Positions 21,593 to 36,867 of a stretch of 64,000 nt of DNA are shown here, piece by piece; the stretch's first letter is position 1; each line of letters opens with the position of its first letter. The notes beneath the pieces are model-generated. The model was not told where the DNA came from. It worked only from the letters and a program-made list of their open reading frames with translations, and made no database searches. Source of the DNA: Monarcha castaneiventris obscurior (taxonomy: Eukaryota > Chordata > Aves > Passeriformes > Monarchidae); contig JAMPIT010000890.1 in NCBI GenBank assembly GCA_026261815.1, positions 7,656,001 through 7,720,000 of the forward strand. Reading direction: 5' to 3'. The position numbers and the translations under genes were made by a program.

Positions 21593-23572
21593 GTAAGGGA
21601 AAGGGATTCTTGTTGCTTGGTGGTATGCACGTCCATGTTTCTTCTTGTAAGCTGATGTGCTACAATGCAGCTTGGGTTGTGTTGTGAATTGGTAATGGGA
21701 ATTTAATTTGCTGTGCTATTGGTGAAGCCTCATTAGGAGGTATGTAGTGTATGGCACTAACTGTTCATTACAGTACTCTCACATGCATTTGTAAAGCACA
21801 GGACAAACAAGCAAAACAGATTTATTAAAACCAAATAAATCTCTGTGTGCCTGTAGTGTCCACAGAGGAGCACTCAGGTCCCTGCTGTCCCTGCTCTAGG
21901 GTATGCAAAGGTTACTTGCTCATTTTAAACACACCTACAAGTGAGGATCTGCAACCCAGCATGCTGGGGCTGAGCAGCCAGGAGGTTCTATTAGTAACTG
22001 TGTTCTACTTAAATGCTCGGCCTGCGTGACAAAACTCTGCTTCTACATGCGTTATTTCTGAAACACTTTCCCAGGCTGCTTAGGTAGTGTTTCAGTCCGT
22101 GTGATGTGCGTTAGCTACTCTGTAGCTAAAGAGGGATGACATCACATGCCATAGATTAGGGTTTGCCACCATTCAAAGGCATGTTTGCCATTAGGTGTCA
22201 CTGCTTTCTGGAGTGTTTCTTAGTCATCCTCAGGGTCTGATCCAGACTCTGTCATAATCCAGGTGAGTTGCTTAGTTGACTTTGGAAGATTTTAAACTGA
22301 GCCTGTGGATTGCTGACCACAGCAGGCAGCTTCTTTTCATGTTCTTAAATAACTCTTAGTGTTGTATCAGGTTCTTTGTCCTTGATAAAGGCAGAGTAAA
22401 AAAAAATCGACCATCCGTTTTCAAGTGGTGCCCTAACAAATGTCTGACATGGCAATCACTGCTGCTGCTCTGTGCTTTCACATGACTACTTATGGATGCA
22501 CTGAGCCTTTATTCTCACAATGCCATCTTTGAAAAAACACACTGGAGAAAAATCTTTCAAGACTGCGACTACATAAACCTACCAACTAAGGTTCATTTAA
22601 CTTAATGAACAAAGGCATTAAGTATGGTTCTCTTCCACTCCCTGGCCCTGTAAAGCAAGTGGCATTGGCAAGAGATGACTTCTGTAAGCCATTAGGTTAC
22701 TCCCTAGATATAGACTTGAACTTACATCATTTTCTTCCATTTGATGTATAGCTATCTATAATCTGCCATGACAGCCTGGTTTTGGCTGAAATTTATTGGA
22801 GGCTTTTGCCTTTTGAGTTGAGGATTGTATTTTTACCCTTTGTTACTGCTACTCCATTGCTTTATTTTTTTTTTTTTTCAGCATATTAGAAAATGTTTTT
22901 TAAAAAGTTTATGTGCAAGAGTAGTTCTATTTGGCTATCAGTTTCTAATTATTTTTCTTAATTACCTGGGTTATATATGAGAACATGGTAACAGTCTTTT
23001 CATCTACACACTCTCCAAACATATTTTGTTTTGTATCTTTAGTGTTTAGAAATTTACTAGACACAGATAATTACAATTGATATTTGGGCTTACAAGCAAC
23101 CAATAAGAAAAGGAAATAGCATTCCAATATTTTGAGCAATTATAACAAAATTATCAAACTTTGAAAACATATTTTGCACGTATATGACGATATATGGTGG
23201 TACGTGCCAAAGGTTGATTTCAGGTAATACAATGGTAATGAGGCAAATTCTGATATCTTTCTGCATCTGCAAATTCAATTGTTGCCTTTTTTTTTCTTCT
23301 TCTTTTTTCATTTAGATTTGAATTCCAGAAGAAGCAAGTTATTATCTAAGCTGTTGAAATTTTGAAGAAAACTTTCATTTCAGATTCAGACTTGGCATGT
23401 GTGTCAGAACTTGGGCAGCTCCACACCTGCATGTCCTATAGACCTTACAGTCCAGTTCATGGCTCTGGTCATGCTCACACCCATTTATGAGAGCCTCAGA
23501 TACAGTTTGTGCTACCTAGAAGTGCCAAGAGACAAGTATGACTGCCACAGCCCAAAAGTAAAGCATAACAAG

Positions 23573-23590
23573 CAGGTTGCTGGCAACCTG
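23573..23590. repeat. Inverted repeat CAGGTTGC-TG-GCAACCTG
   Basis: Eight-base perfect arms with a 2-base spacer. The GTTGCTGGCAAC centre is one base away from an RFX X-box with no spacer. Confidence 0.7.
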
Positions 23591-26500
23591 ACAGAGTGGC
23601 TGGGAGCTGGTCATGACAGCTCATGTTTATTGAGGTGTTTTGTGCCCTAGGCTGCTGGTGTAGTCCTTGGATTCCTACTGGGCTTCCTGCATACACATGC
23701 ACTTCCTCTCCTTCTGTGGTGTTACATTATCTTCCTGCACCATGTATTATGTCTCTGAGGAAGTAGTTGCTGTCCTGTTTCTTGCAGTAGTTACCAAAAT
23801 GAGCTTCGTTGGCCTTTTTCAGAGTAGTGTTGACCGTGGCTTCCTTGCCCATCTAGGCTAGCAGACTGTATTGGAGCAGGTGCAGTACTGAGGGAGCACA
23901 GTGGGACATGTGGTGTGGAATATGTGCTAAATGCATGTTGGATAAATTTGGTGCAGTGCTAGTTAATCCATCCTCAACACCGGGTAAGGAAGGCCTGGGC
24001 AAAGCCTTCTGGGCACAGCTTTTAGCTGGCTTGAGCATTTGAAGCAGCACATGGGGAAGAGGAAGTGCTGTTGTCACCCACTACAGAGGCAGGATGTGGC
24101 TTTGTGTTCTTGTCATGGTAATTTAAACATCAACACCGATATGGAAGCATTTAGAGGAGGAGTGGGTGAGAAACAGGTGTCTTTCTTGCTGTATCTTTCT
24201 GGATTTCCCACGAGCACCATCAGGGCAGTTTCCTCTGCTATTCTTCAATACAGGAGTCAGGCTTTGGTTTCCAGTTATTGTTGGCCAAGCAGTTGTGAGA
24301 GCTGATGGAGTAAGGGAAAGATTCTCTTGTGTCTGCAGCCACTATAATTAATAAAGGCTTATGTGGCTTGAAGAGTCATAAGTGATCTCTCTAACAGGGA
24401 GGACACAGGCTGAAATTGAAGGTTAGTAAATGAAATGTGCTGGTGTTTGGATGACAGTTCTGAAACCTGGCAAGGGAGCGTGTTTGATATTGTGCAGTGC
24501 TGTAATTTTGTAAGGTTCAGAATTTATGTCCTAGTTTCAGTGATAATATACTTAATTCAGAGAAGGAGGTATTTTGTGTTCTGTATTGTACCGCAGAGTG
24601 CACTTCTGCTGGAGAGACTTCTTCCTGCTTTGGTCTGGGACTAACCACAAAAGCTCAAGGAAGGGATATTCTGAGAGCTGTAAGTGCTGCATTAAATAAA
24701 AAAAAAAAAGAAAAGCCTTCATAAAAAGTGACACTTACTTAATGAGAAAGGATAATACAGTAACTACAGCATTTCTGTGTAGCACTAAAGTTATGGTGGA
24801 AAAGGTGGTACAGAGACAATTACTCTCATTTTAGTCAACTGTAAACTGATGGATTCGTAAGAGCAGGGTTAGATTTAAAGTAGATTTCCATTACACACAT
24901 TAGTTGTGGAATGATGGGGGAGTAGGGTGGAAAAGAAAATATGAAAGGGAAAAAGTTTCTTGAAAGTTATGCTTGGTTTATCTGACAAGCTGTATAATCA
25001 AGAGGAAATTGAAAAAGAAAATGAGTAAAAATGCAAGGAGGGGAGGAAAATAAGATATCAAAGGCAAAAGCCCCTAGTTTTCTCTGTTTCTATTTCTTTA
25101 GGAGCTGTATAATGCTCCTGTAAATGCCATGCTCAATGGAAAAGTTCTGAACCAGAAAGGGGAAAATGTGAGGATACACAATTTAAATGAAGAATTATAT
25201 GTGTATTTTAATGTATTAGATAACACTCTGTGCTGAAATGCTAATTATTCCTAATTGTTTTATTTGCTTTACCCATGAATAAAATATCACATACCTAATA
25301 AAATATGCAGTGAAAATAACTGTAAAATTCCTCTTGGAGCCTTTCATGCAGATTTAAAGGATTTAATACCTTATTTTTTCATTGCTTTTTAAAACATTAA
25401 CTTTCCATAATCAGTTGGATTGCTAAGGCCAATATCCAGTGAACCTAACAATAATTGCTTGTTTTGCAGAACAATTTTTTGTTAGTCCAACCATATCTTT
25501 CTCAGAGGCTTAAATCGAGTTGGTGATTTCATTATAATAATTCACTTGTGATAAATCAAACTCAAACAGCACCACTCCAGTGCTGTGGAAAGGAGCTCCG
25601 GATGATAGCTCTGGAGAGAGCAGAGGATGGCAGAACTGCAGACCCGAATGCCAGGCCTGGATTTTCTCTGCCTAATTTTAACGTACACAGATATAACAAT
25701 TTTGCAAACCCATTTTTAAATAGAGAAATGAAACTTTGCACAGGGCAGGCTTCCCTACCTTGGGATGCCAACTCCAGACCTGTGTTTGGGACCCAGACCT
25801 GATGACAGACAGACAGTAACTTGCTTTGATTTTAAAACATGCAGGAACTCATCTCAGTCAAGCTCAGGCTCCTGAGCCCTTGGGATGTTTTGAAGATGTC
25901 AGTTGTACTTCTCAGGTGCCAAGACACTACTGCAGTTACCTCACTGATTACAATCAGTATTAAAAGTTGCCTGGCAGTGTACCCTGGGCTGAAATCACAC
26001 AGTGGGGGTATCTCCAGACCAAACACTATCAAGCAAGGATGGATTTTTCTGTATATCCTTTGCCTTCTTGCAATCTTTATGGTCTTCAACTTAAACATTT
26101 GAGAAACATTTTAAAACCATTTCATGTACTAGAGAGTTGTTAAAGGGAAAAAGACAGTAGAAAAGACATACTTCTTGCTCAGTGAAGACACCACAGAGTA
26201 GTGGCAGTGTGTGGCCAGGGTACAGTGTGGGCTGTGGAAAGGAGAGAGCTTTTTTAGGTCTTATTAAAATACATTAATTTCTCCCTTTCATTGTTTCTAT
26301 TAGTTTCTTTCTCTCACACATTCGAGGCCCATGGCAAGAAGTTGTGATGGTCACTGTGTTCTATGCTCTTAAATATCTGCTTTTAATGTCCAGGAAGAAA
26401 AAAATGAAACATACCATAACACAAATATCTGTTATTTGGACAGATAGAACTGTTTTTTCTCTGGAAATTTCTCTGGAACTCCACTTATTTGACCTCTTTG

Positions 26501-29500
26501 GAGACAAATACACTTTGAAAAGTTGGTTTTAATTCTTAAAGGTAATCTTCCTTCAGCTCTCCTCTTTATGAATAAATAGGCTGAAGAGTATTGAAGTATG
26601 TCCACTAATCTATTTGCTATAAATATCTTTAAAAATTTACTATTCTGGAGCTATTCTAGCTCCATGCTACAGGTTAATAACAAGCACTGGGGTATTTATT
26701 CATGTATGCATATACAATAGATAAACACACACTTTTTCAGTAATCGGAAGAACATTCTTATTGAAAATATTTGACTGGGTTTTTCTTTAATTTGGGATGG
26801 CATTAGTTTCCACCATAAGTAACAACACAAAGATTCGGGAGGCTTTTTGCTTGCAGGCAGGAAGGCTAACATGAATACAAATCATGAAATGGCACCCCAC
26901 CGTGCTGGAAGTTGTACAAATATGAAACAAAAATTTCACTGTCAGGAGATTTGAAGATGAAGTGAAAGAGAGGGCTTGGATCTGTCTGAGACTCAGTTTG
27001 TACACCTGGAGACTTGTGTGCCTTTTGAGAGGCAGGTTCGCTCATTCATGTTTGTGAATGGTTACTTTGGGTACAAAAGGATGAAAGCAGGTAGAAATAT
27101 CTACAGGGATGTCCTGTCAGGGCAGGTGCTGCGTGGCTGATATCAAATCTTCCTGATCTGGGGCTGTGAGCTGAAGGAGTTGACAAGAAATGAAGGGCAG
27201 CAGTGTGTTTATAATTATTACCAACAATATGTTATTGCCAGTAACACTGATTAAATTGGCCAAATAGAAGCAATCATTACCTCATCAGCTGCCACCATGT
27301 TACTCTCTGAGTTTACCTAGTACAGGAAGTAATGCATGATTATACACATGCCCACTCTCACTCTCTGTCTCACTCGGACAAATATTTCATAGTACAGTTT
27401 TGGAAGACTAGGTAGGAGGAGAAAACCCCTTTTTGGGAAAGTGGAACATTATACGTTGCCAAATTCCCTACTTTGCTTAAAGGGGATATTTAAATATAAT
27501 CAGTTATTCTGAAAGTATCTGCAGCCTCATTTGGCGGTCTTGTGAAGCTTTTGTATTGCTATGGAAATATTATTGAAACAATATAGAGAAATGATTTTCC
27601 AACTCCTGGAAGTAGTTCTCCTGTTATGGAATTGGATTGCATCCTGGAGATACATGAGAAATGCTCATTTAGTTGAAAAAGTTCTCCCATTTTTGGCAGT
27701 GTTGCAAAGAGTATAGGGCCTATGTCAAATAAAATGGCTGAGGGGAGTGGGCAGGAAAAACAGCATTTTCTCATCCACAGAGCTGCTCTGGGAGCAGGAC
27801 CACTGTGGGCAGGGTTCTGGTGGTGCCTTCTATGTGGGAGCTTTGGAAAAGGATTGGAGGGTTGTGCTTAGCAGTGGTGGGAGCTGGCTGGGTGCTGAAG
27901 GGGTGCAGGAAACATTTGGACGAGTTGGCATGAGTGATGGGCAGCCTACCTCTGTAAGAGCACAGGATGCCTTCAAGGAATAGTAGGAAATGCTGTGTGG
28001 TTTGGAGACTGGGCTTTATGTTTTGGATATGCTTTGTAGGGGAGGTATATGCCTATGCCTACGAGAAAAGTTGGGAAATCCAAAGGACTGAGGGACTGGA
28101 ATGGCACAAATATTACTGAAAATATTAATAATATAATGCAAATGGTGCTTTGAGAACAATATAGCTAGAAGATAATATTAAGTTTTAAAGAAACTAAATT
28201 ATACAGTAGCAAATGGGGCTGTTTCTCCCTGTCTAGCCTCTATAGTTTTATCCTAAAGCATTTGGTTTGTGTGGTAGACCTTATTTTTTTGGGTTTTTTC
28301 AGCCAGTAATTGTACCTGGTTATTTGGCAGAAAAGTGAGATCCATTTTACCTTTGTATTGTTTAATACTGTTGTACACAGATGCAAACAATGAGTACTGA
28401 AGTGTCATCTTTGACTCCTCTCCTCTCAAGGTAACTCCAGGTGTATTGCACCTTCCTGTGCCCCAGCATTATCTTAGCATTTTATTTCATAGGCTGGTCT
28501 GTACCTTGCCTCCTTGTAAACTCAGCTTCTGTGGCTGATGAGCAGGAGGAAGGGATGCACACAGTCACAGCTTCTGCTCCATTGACTTTTGACCTAATTT
28601 AGGAAGGAAGGAAAGGGTAAATAATGCAGCCTGCTTCTGGATGCAAAGCCTGCTGTGACTTTCATGGAATGAGGGGGCGAGTGCTAGCTTTCTCCTCATC
28701 TCAAATAGCTGCATAGCTTGCTTTAAAAGTTACACCTTTCTTCAGTGAAGCTCCAGCGTGGTGAGTGGATCTCCTTTCACACTTATCTTGTGGCATACGT
28801 CCTCATTTGGTCTGGTTTTCTGTCAGCATCGCCCTTGTCCAACCCCCAAGGCAGTAAAGGCACAGCTACTGGCTTGTGTTTCCTATAAATGAGACACATC
28901 AAGAATTGAGATAATAGTTTTTAAAAATATTTTTCTGTTTGAGGTCAATGATTTCTAACAACAGGGAATGATGTGTGGAAGGAGGAGGTAAATACTTCCT
29001 CAGGGGAAGGTAGATAATGATAGCATTTGGAAACGGCTATTGCTGAAAAATCATCTTCTCAGGATTTAGTCATTAAAAAAAAAAAGGAAAAAAAAAGTCT
29101 GTTCATTAAAGTGCTGTGGGGTTGGAGGTTTTTAGCATTTTTTTAAAGGGATGCATTTTTCCCCCCATTTTTTGTAAGACTGCCAAATGTCCCTGAGGCT
29201 AGAATTAATTGGCTCTTTGTGTTGTGTCAAGTAAGGAGTACAAGTGTTTTCAGAAAATACTAGGTTTACAGACTTCCATAGAGAACATGAAAGGGAGAGA
29301 GGGGCTAACTTTCTATAAACAAGGTCCTTGCATCATTTTGTACCACAAACTTGGAGTAACAAATAGAATATTGAAATTGCTGGTGTTGGTGCTTTGGAAG
29401 CTGTTGGAATCATCCCCAGTGCCCTCATCCCTTCATCCTGACTAATCCTCCCTTCAGAACAAGCATGTGCCCATTTCTTTTGCTCTCACCTTCAGGCATC

Positions 29501-32500
29501 TGCAATGAGTAAACAAACATCTGGTCCTCAGAAATAACCAGCATTTGGGTTTTTTGAAGGAGGTTCAGGAGTAAGGGCCATGGAGATGTATTTTGTTGTT
29601 GGCATCGCTTTAGTAATACAACAGAGGTTCCTTGTTATGGTTCATTTCACAAATTCCCCCTGACCATTTTGGATTTGGAAGTATTTTATCATTTTTTAAT
29701 ACTGCTATTTCAAAGGCCACTTTTTAAAATGGATTGAAGCCAGTGGATGGCAGCAGTCGTAGATGTAAGCTTTGAAATGGCCCTTTTATAGAGGGGTTTG
29801 AGAAGTAAGTCTTGGAGCCGTTGCATTAAAATTCCAAAGTGTTAACTTAAATGTAATAATGCTCTGACAAAGTGCTACTACCATCTGCTAGTGAGAATTA
29901 GTACTATTTAAAAATCTCCATAATTCCCAGAAAGAGCAGAGGAGTCACGGCATGAAGAAAAGTCTAACTCTAAATTACTATTTTAGTTCAGGAAGTCGCA
30001 AACTCTTTGTAGGGACCACTGACTACTAGAGATTTTGTGTCACGCTCTCAGCTCACATAAGAGAGTAAATATTTGTGTATATGACTAGAATGGTGCCTGT
30101 TTCTAACTGTTTCAAGCTTGGTCCCCAGTTTTGAAGCAGAATCCTTTTTATCTACAACCACTTCTCATTCACATCACAGGAAGAATTCAGAGGTAACTAC
30201 AAATACAGCTTGCATGGTAAAACAACAAGGGAGTGTGCTCCCCATGGGTATGGAAAAAGCTTCATTCCTTATATTATAACTTTTGTGGACTGAGAAACAG
30301 TTCTTTGTTCAGTGTTCCCATGGGGTTTAGAACACCACTTAAAGACTGAGCCCTTTCTGCACGTAGAAGTTGAGGTGCACTGAAGAGTATGATCTAAGGA
30401 TGGAAATGTTCTCGGTACCAGAACATCTCCATCCCTAGACTTCTCTCAGCTGAATATGCAGAAATAATTCAGCTTCTAGTTAGACGAGGGTCTGACCAGT
30501 TTTAAACCTATTCCAAAAGCTGGTGTAACTTGCCAGTATCTGTTAGGAAATGCTTTCTGTGACAGAAATAAAGCTACTTTATTCATGTTAGCAAACAGTC
30601 AAAGCTTGCACAATATTTAAGAAGGGAGAAAGAAGAGAAATCTAGTAATGACAGACTACATGTAGCTGTTGGATTGTCTATTTTAGGAAGGATTTTGGAG
30701 ATCCATATTAAAAGATGCATTTTATAAGAATTCCATTTGAGAAGAAAAGGCAAAATGTGGCCAAGTGGAATCATTTTTCATGTCTTTCTCTTCCCTTCCT
30801 AAAAAGGATTCACTGAGTTTTGTTTATTCATAGTCTTGCATGGACTGTAACTGATGTTCTTAGCTTGCTCTGCACAGAAGTAGATCATATCTCATATTCT
30901 TTTAGCTGAAATAATCTTCATCAGCATTTCTTGCTGAGGTACAGGTACCATTTGTATGTCCGTAGGCCTATTGGTACAATGGCCATGTGGCCCATGTAGC
31001 TAAGACAGGCTAAGCCAAATTCTTCTCAGTTATAAACCAGTTCTACCCTGCATTAGTATTTTGTATTATTTTTTCCATGCTGGAAGTACAACTGGAACTG
31101 ATTGTGTGTTTGAGGAGTCAGGTCTTTCACTTGTTATTTTAGGTATAAAGATCTTCACCTCTTCCAAAATGTCCCTCAGAAACCCACGCTGCTTTCCTTG
31201 TTTTTCATGTAGACAGGCTGATTACCCATAAAGTTACTTGTTTGAGACAAGTGACTGTAAATCCAGGATGAATGAAAGATTTCTTGTCTGTTACTCAGTT
31301 CAAGCAACTATGTTGTCTTGTACTATCACTGAGTGGTATTTTGGTTTATCTGATGTGAGAGAGGGAGTACAGAGAGCCATCTCCTATTGTGTTAGCAAAC
31401 ATCTCTGTGAGGCAGAGGGAACAGAGACTGTTTGAGCTGTGAGAACGAGGTCTTACCATAAGAGTATTCTTGTCATGCTCTTGCTTTTTGCTTAGACAGG
31501 TTTTTCTTTCCTTTCATATCTGGTGCATACAGAGAAATAAAACCAGACGGATTTTTCACACATTTACAGTGAATAATGGGCTGATGAAATGGAATTGCCC
31601 AGCCCACAGTTGTCAGTCAATAAACCTGCCCCTTGAAGGGATCGCTGTCTTTCGTGACTGGGTGCTGAGTAATCTCTGCCGGGTCTGTCACATGGTGACC
31701 TGCATGAGAATGGAGCCAGATGCATTCCCACATCATTTTCACTGCTTGTCTCCTTGTATGTAAATGTTTATCTTGCCTCTTAAAACTGTTTCAGTACTGA
31801 CAGATTCAAAGCACATATGAGCAGGAACTGAACTTTATTAAGAAGTAACTCGTGATAGGGCTAAGGAGGCCAATCTCTACCTCATGAATCCATTATTTTT
31901 GAAAGGACTTAAAGCAATTTCTAGCAGCTGTCTTTTCACTGATCCCTCTAGTTCCCAGCATCTTGATGAAGAATGAGGTTGATTCCACCAGAAGCAAGGA
32001 AAGGAAGCACTTGTTCTAGCCCCAAAGAGTAAGGAGCAAGGGAAGAGGTGGTTGGTGATTTGTTGCAGGACTTCGTGAATTCTTGCCTCCATGATTATTG
32101 GAATTTTCTTAAAGATGTGCAGAGAGGTTTTTTGTGATATTTTAAAAAAAAAAATTTAGAAGTGCTTGGAAACATAGTCCTTACTGGGAATCCTCCTCTG
32201 TACCTACCTCTATTTGTAAATAAGCAAGTGTCTTTTTAAAAGTGTGATTGGCAAAAGGAGTAGCCTGGCTAAAAGTGTTTTGGGTCTAAATGGCACAAAT
32301 CCGAGAGTGAGCTCACACAGGAATATCCTGATACATGTGGCTGAGGAGGCGCTCACAGTAGCTAAACCAGCTCATAGCTGGGCAGGTGTAAGGTTCTCCT
32401 CCTTTCCTTACCTTCTCACCAAAACAGCTTGGATGTGCTCCTGGCCACCCCTGACTATCCTGTTTTGTGTATGCAGCTGCCTACCTAACTCACTCCCAAC

Positions 32501-35500
32501 AAGATTATTTCATCCCCTCCCATGCTTCCCCTTATTTTCCTATCACAGAAACCACTTCCAGAGGACAGTTAAGGCTTTACCTGCACGCCAGCAGTTTCTT
32601 GCGCTCGTGAAGCGCCAAGGGTTGAAGCCAACAAAGTGGAGAGTTCTCTGCCACTTTGCAGGTACTTCTAGCAAGTTCTCTCTTCACCATGTGTCTTGGG
32701 CCACTCCCTCCAGATGGAATTTGACACGAGCAATGACATTTATTGCCACAGTACCTATGTTTCTGGAGATCCATACATTTGAGATGAAATGACTGTTTGT
32801 GTATTGGCATGCAAGCATATTTATGTCGAGATCTGGCATAATGGTAGGGAGGAAATGAAGACATTTCTGAGGCAGCAGCTTTAAGGCAAGAGTTGCCACT
32901 GAAATTTTCTAAATGGCAAACTGTGTTCCCTACTTCTGTTCATCCAATAGCACCCTGTTGTGGTGAGAGTACCCGAGATGATGGGCCTGTTGGATGTGCT
33001 GTCTGCTAAAAGTGCGTAGTAAAAAGCAGCCCCTGCTGAAGTTTTTGTAATCTTGGTGTCTCGTTTTCCATCAGCTCCATTTACTTGGGGGTCTCATGCC
33101 CCAGGACAATGCTCTTGTATCTTTGTTACCAGAAAGGCAAAGGAAAGCTTCAGTAATAGTTTTAGCCTGAAACTATTTGGGAAATATTTCTGCTTCTGTT
33201 ACTTCTTTTTTTTCCCCATCTGTGCTGACAGATTATATTTATTAGCACAACACAATGTTTGGAGCCAAAAAATCCTAGTTAAATTGCTTATTTATCAGTA
33301 TTCTCCTTGTAAAATAGGATTTCTAGGTTCTTGCTGGTTGCATGACATAAATGACACTGGTTTGGGGATCCTAGAGCTAACTTGGCTGGGCACAGTACCT
33401 GACTTTTACTTGGTCATGTTCAATGTATAGTATGTATTCAGCTGCATTTATATGCAATCAAAAGAGAAGAGCAGATCGAGAAGCTCAGGGTTTTGTTTTT
33501 TTTTTTTTCCTAATTGATAATACTAAATTGTGCAGCCAAGAAGATTTTGCAGTGACACAACAAAGGATTTCTGATGCATTTGTTTTTATGTCATGCAAAA
33601 CAATATTTTTGCAGACTGCTGGTGCTGACTGACTGACTACAGCCTTGAAATATTCTCAGACTAGGTTTTTTTTGTTCTGTAAAGATCTGAACGAACGTGT
33701 CACTGACCCCTCTCACCGTCTGACTATAGCGCACATTTGAACGTGTTGCTGGGTTCACATGGAGCTTTAATCCTGTATTAATTCCTTTCTTGGTAATAGT
33801 TCCTGCTGGAATGGTCATCAGGATAAAGACTGCTGGCCATGTTCCTTTTTTCGTCTTTAACTGGAAAGCAGTGAAGGGCTAAGTAGATTTTCAAAGTAGT
33901 CACTGATGCCCCTTTTTTCAAGCAGAGCACATAATTCACAACTGACATTATTTTCATCGTTCCCAAGGGCTGTGGTAGTGCAGCCACTAACGCAGTCTGA
34001 GAGAGCTGAGTGTGTGTGGATAGAACCATTTTTTAGGACATGAGGTGGGGGGAAATACAAGAAAATATTTTTCATATCACATGTTAGAAAAAGCTGCCAG
34101 AGCCATTTAAAAGGAAAAAAATGGGCTATAACTATCTTCTTATAGATTATTCTTTTAGATAAAAATGTTGTGTCCTCTGTTGTAGAACTTTTGGAGGAAG
34201 AACGTGCCTACCATTGGGCCTGAAATCTGTTTTCTGCATTTTCAGACTCTGTCTCTCATGACTTCTGAAGTCAGTATGAATCTTTCAATTGACTTTCTTG
34301 GACTTTGGATCACATCTTCTAAATTTATGTAATTCCTTCTTGTCTTTTTATCCTTTCCTTCTCTTTCCCATCAACTACTCCCTTGCCTTTTTTTATGCAA
34401 AGGCTTTAGTAGCTGCCAATACTCATAAGCAGCCGTTCAGTAATGCATGTGGAGTGTTCATGCATGTGTGAATTGAGGAAGACTGACCAGGGAAAATCCA
34501 CATTCAGATTTAAACATAGGTGGGAATCCCAGTGATGCATTATTCCTATTACTCTTATAACATTTTGTATTGCTTTAAGTATTTTTGTCTGAAGAGGCAA
34601 AGCCTTATTTAGAATCAAGTTAATTTTCAGTGTTTCTGAAACATTGATTGCTGTCAACTACTGAAGACAGAACAAGATGGACTACACTGATGTCTGTACA
34701 GGCAACCCCTGTATATCCTCTGTTCCATGCTTTATTCTTATTGTGGCTTACAGGAAAGGAGACAAACAGTAATTTTATACTTAAGGAAAAAGATTAGAAT
34801 TTGTGGAAGTTGAATTCACTTTTGGACTCTTTCCTGATCTGGAGGAGCACATGCAGTGATTGACACATATGAACTATCAAAATGGGATCATCGGGGTTCC
34901 TTATGAGCTAGTGTTGCACCCTGTTCAGTTATTGCCTTGACTTGTTGAACCTCTTTTTTCCACGGGGAGAATTATATCCCCTTACTGAGCACCTTTTGCC
35001 TTGTCTGCTGTGTTTGCACTCCTCAGGCAGAGCTCTGCCTTGTGCTGCATTGTATCTGCATGGCCAATGCCACTGATACCATTTCAGCTGAGAGCTTTGA
35101 AGTTTCCTGTACAACTGTTGGTTGTAAAAATGTATTTTTTGCATCAATGACTAGAACAAGCTATTCTATTTTAGGAAGGGAAAATTTGGATGCAAGCAAT
35201 GAGCTTATTCTGTGATATGCTTCCAAGATGATTGTGAGTGATGGAGCTGGAGTGTTCTCTCAGTTTTACTGGAGGGTGGAAAGTGCTGATGTGGATTGCT
35301 ACTGTTATGGGCAGAAAATGGGGCTTTGGGTGTAAGTTAAAAATATATATGTGTATTTATGAAAGCAGCCAAGCTCTAGCTTTTGTAAAGGCACTTATGA
35401 CAGTGTTTCAAAAGGCACTGTAAATGCATCTCCCCATGAATAGGAAACAAACTGTTTCTTTTTTTACATATTCTCGTCTGCTGTTGCAGGTAAACCTGTT

Positions 35501-36867
35501 GTCTGAAGGAATTGTTCTATTTTGCATTTGCTGTGCTACTTTCAATTAGAATCTGAAATTTACAGTTTCAAAATCTAAACCTGAAAATTGTAGATGATTT
35601 CCTGAATTACAAGAGGATTATGTGTTTGTTTGTTTTCTCTCTGACATACAATACTGCAACATTGTAAATCCACCAAAGAACAGGCAAACTAAAACAATGT
35701 CATTTCTTCTACATGGCAGAGCAAGTGTTAGGGCACAGACATACACACCTTTTTTTGAATTAATGTCTATACTTCAGGTGGGCTTTAAAAGCTTCTTTAA
35801 CTCCATACCTTTTTTTCTTCTTACCAAGGTTTTGAAATATGAAAGTATTTTTGAGAGCAACTTCTCTTTTGGAAATAATAATTGAAGATGTCCTAATAGT
35901 TAACAGAATACCTTGCCACAAATACTGTGTGGTTTTGAAAGAGGGGCATCACTCAATTGATGTGCAGCCTGCAGAATATGTACAGCAGGTGAAACAAGCC
36001 CAGGGATCAGTTGGTTTTCTCACCTAGTGCTCAAACTTGACATAGGTATCAAAAAAAGAGGTGAGCCATATTTCCTGAGCAGAAAAGAAAAAAAAAAAAA
36101 TTATGCATGGTTCCACTGAGCAGTCTGCATCCAAGATGAGTGTTTTCTCTGCATATCCTTGCTTGTGTACCACCCCTTGGTCAGCTGCACCTTTTCTGTG
36201 ATTCCAGCAACATCCACTGCCATGTTCTGGAGGATGTCCTACTGTACTGCTTATTTGTGTGGAGTTTCTGTAATTTGGGATTAATCTTTTTCATCTGGCT
36301 GTCCTACTGTGCGTGTGTCAGTGTCTCCAGTTCTGTCTCTTAAGGGCAGCAAACTCCCCTTAACTTTCTTTCCCTATTGGATCTGTATTTGCCTTTTACA
36401 GGTGGCGGAGGGGTACAAGTATAAAGCATATCATATATGTATTCCTTTATTTTTACACTGAAGTTGACAGGTTTGCAACATTGTATAATTCAAATATTTA
36501 AAGGTACTAAGTTTGAATAAGCTCTGAAAAGTTAAAGAATTTCACAGTTTATTTTAAAGTCATTCAGATTCTTCATCTGCAAGACTTTTTAAAAGAATGA
36601 ATAATTCTATGGTATTTCATTTCAGGCCAGGCTGAGTAAAAGCAGGTTTTCTTTAAAGTTATCCAACAATTGGAAGTCTTAAGTGTTAAGCATGAATTCA
36701 CATTTTAGGAAGATTTCTATTGTTTATTATGCTGGCTGGATTAGTCAAATCCTATTTAAAATATTAATAGGAAGAAATGTTAGCACTCACAGTAGAACTT
36801 CAGCTTTAGGCATATTTTCTGAGAAAGCAAGGTCAGATTAGTAGTGCACTTTAGATGTAAGAATAAT

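Larger units (their letters stand above)
18831..36867. other. Intron 1 stretch without exons or clear transposons
   Basis: After the CpG island the sequence returns to AT-rich intron. I see TA-rich and TTTGG simple repeats at 21,255-21,325 and 21,558-21,592, a short palindrome at 23,573-23,590, and homopolymer runs near 22,862, 24,697, 29,074, 33,497 and 36,089. Open frames such as 32,244-32,792 (182 codons, no family resemblance and no good start) are taken as chance. Confidence 0.6.

Noticed and set aside
25565..25585. REST/RE1-like half-site CAGCACCAC
   Set aside because: Only the left half matches; the right half (GGACAGCGCC type) is absent.
29740..29754. CTCF-like motif CCAGTGGATGGCAGC
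   Set aside because: One mismatch in the conserved core; matches of this quality are expected by chance in a window this size.
32244..32792. 182-codon open frame in intron 1
   Set aside because: It begins at GTG rather than a good ATG, has no domain or flanking splice logic, and one frame of this size is plausible by chance in 64 kb.
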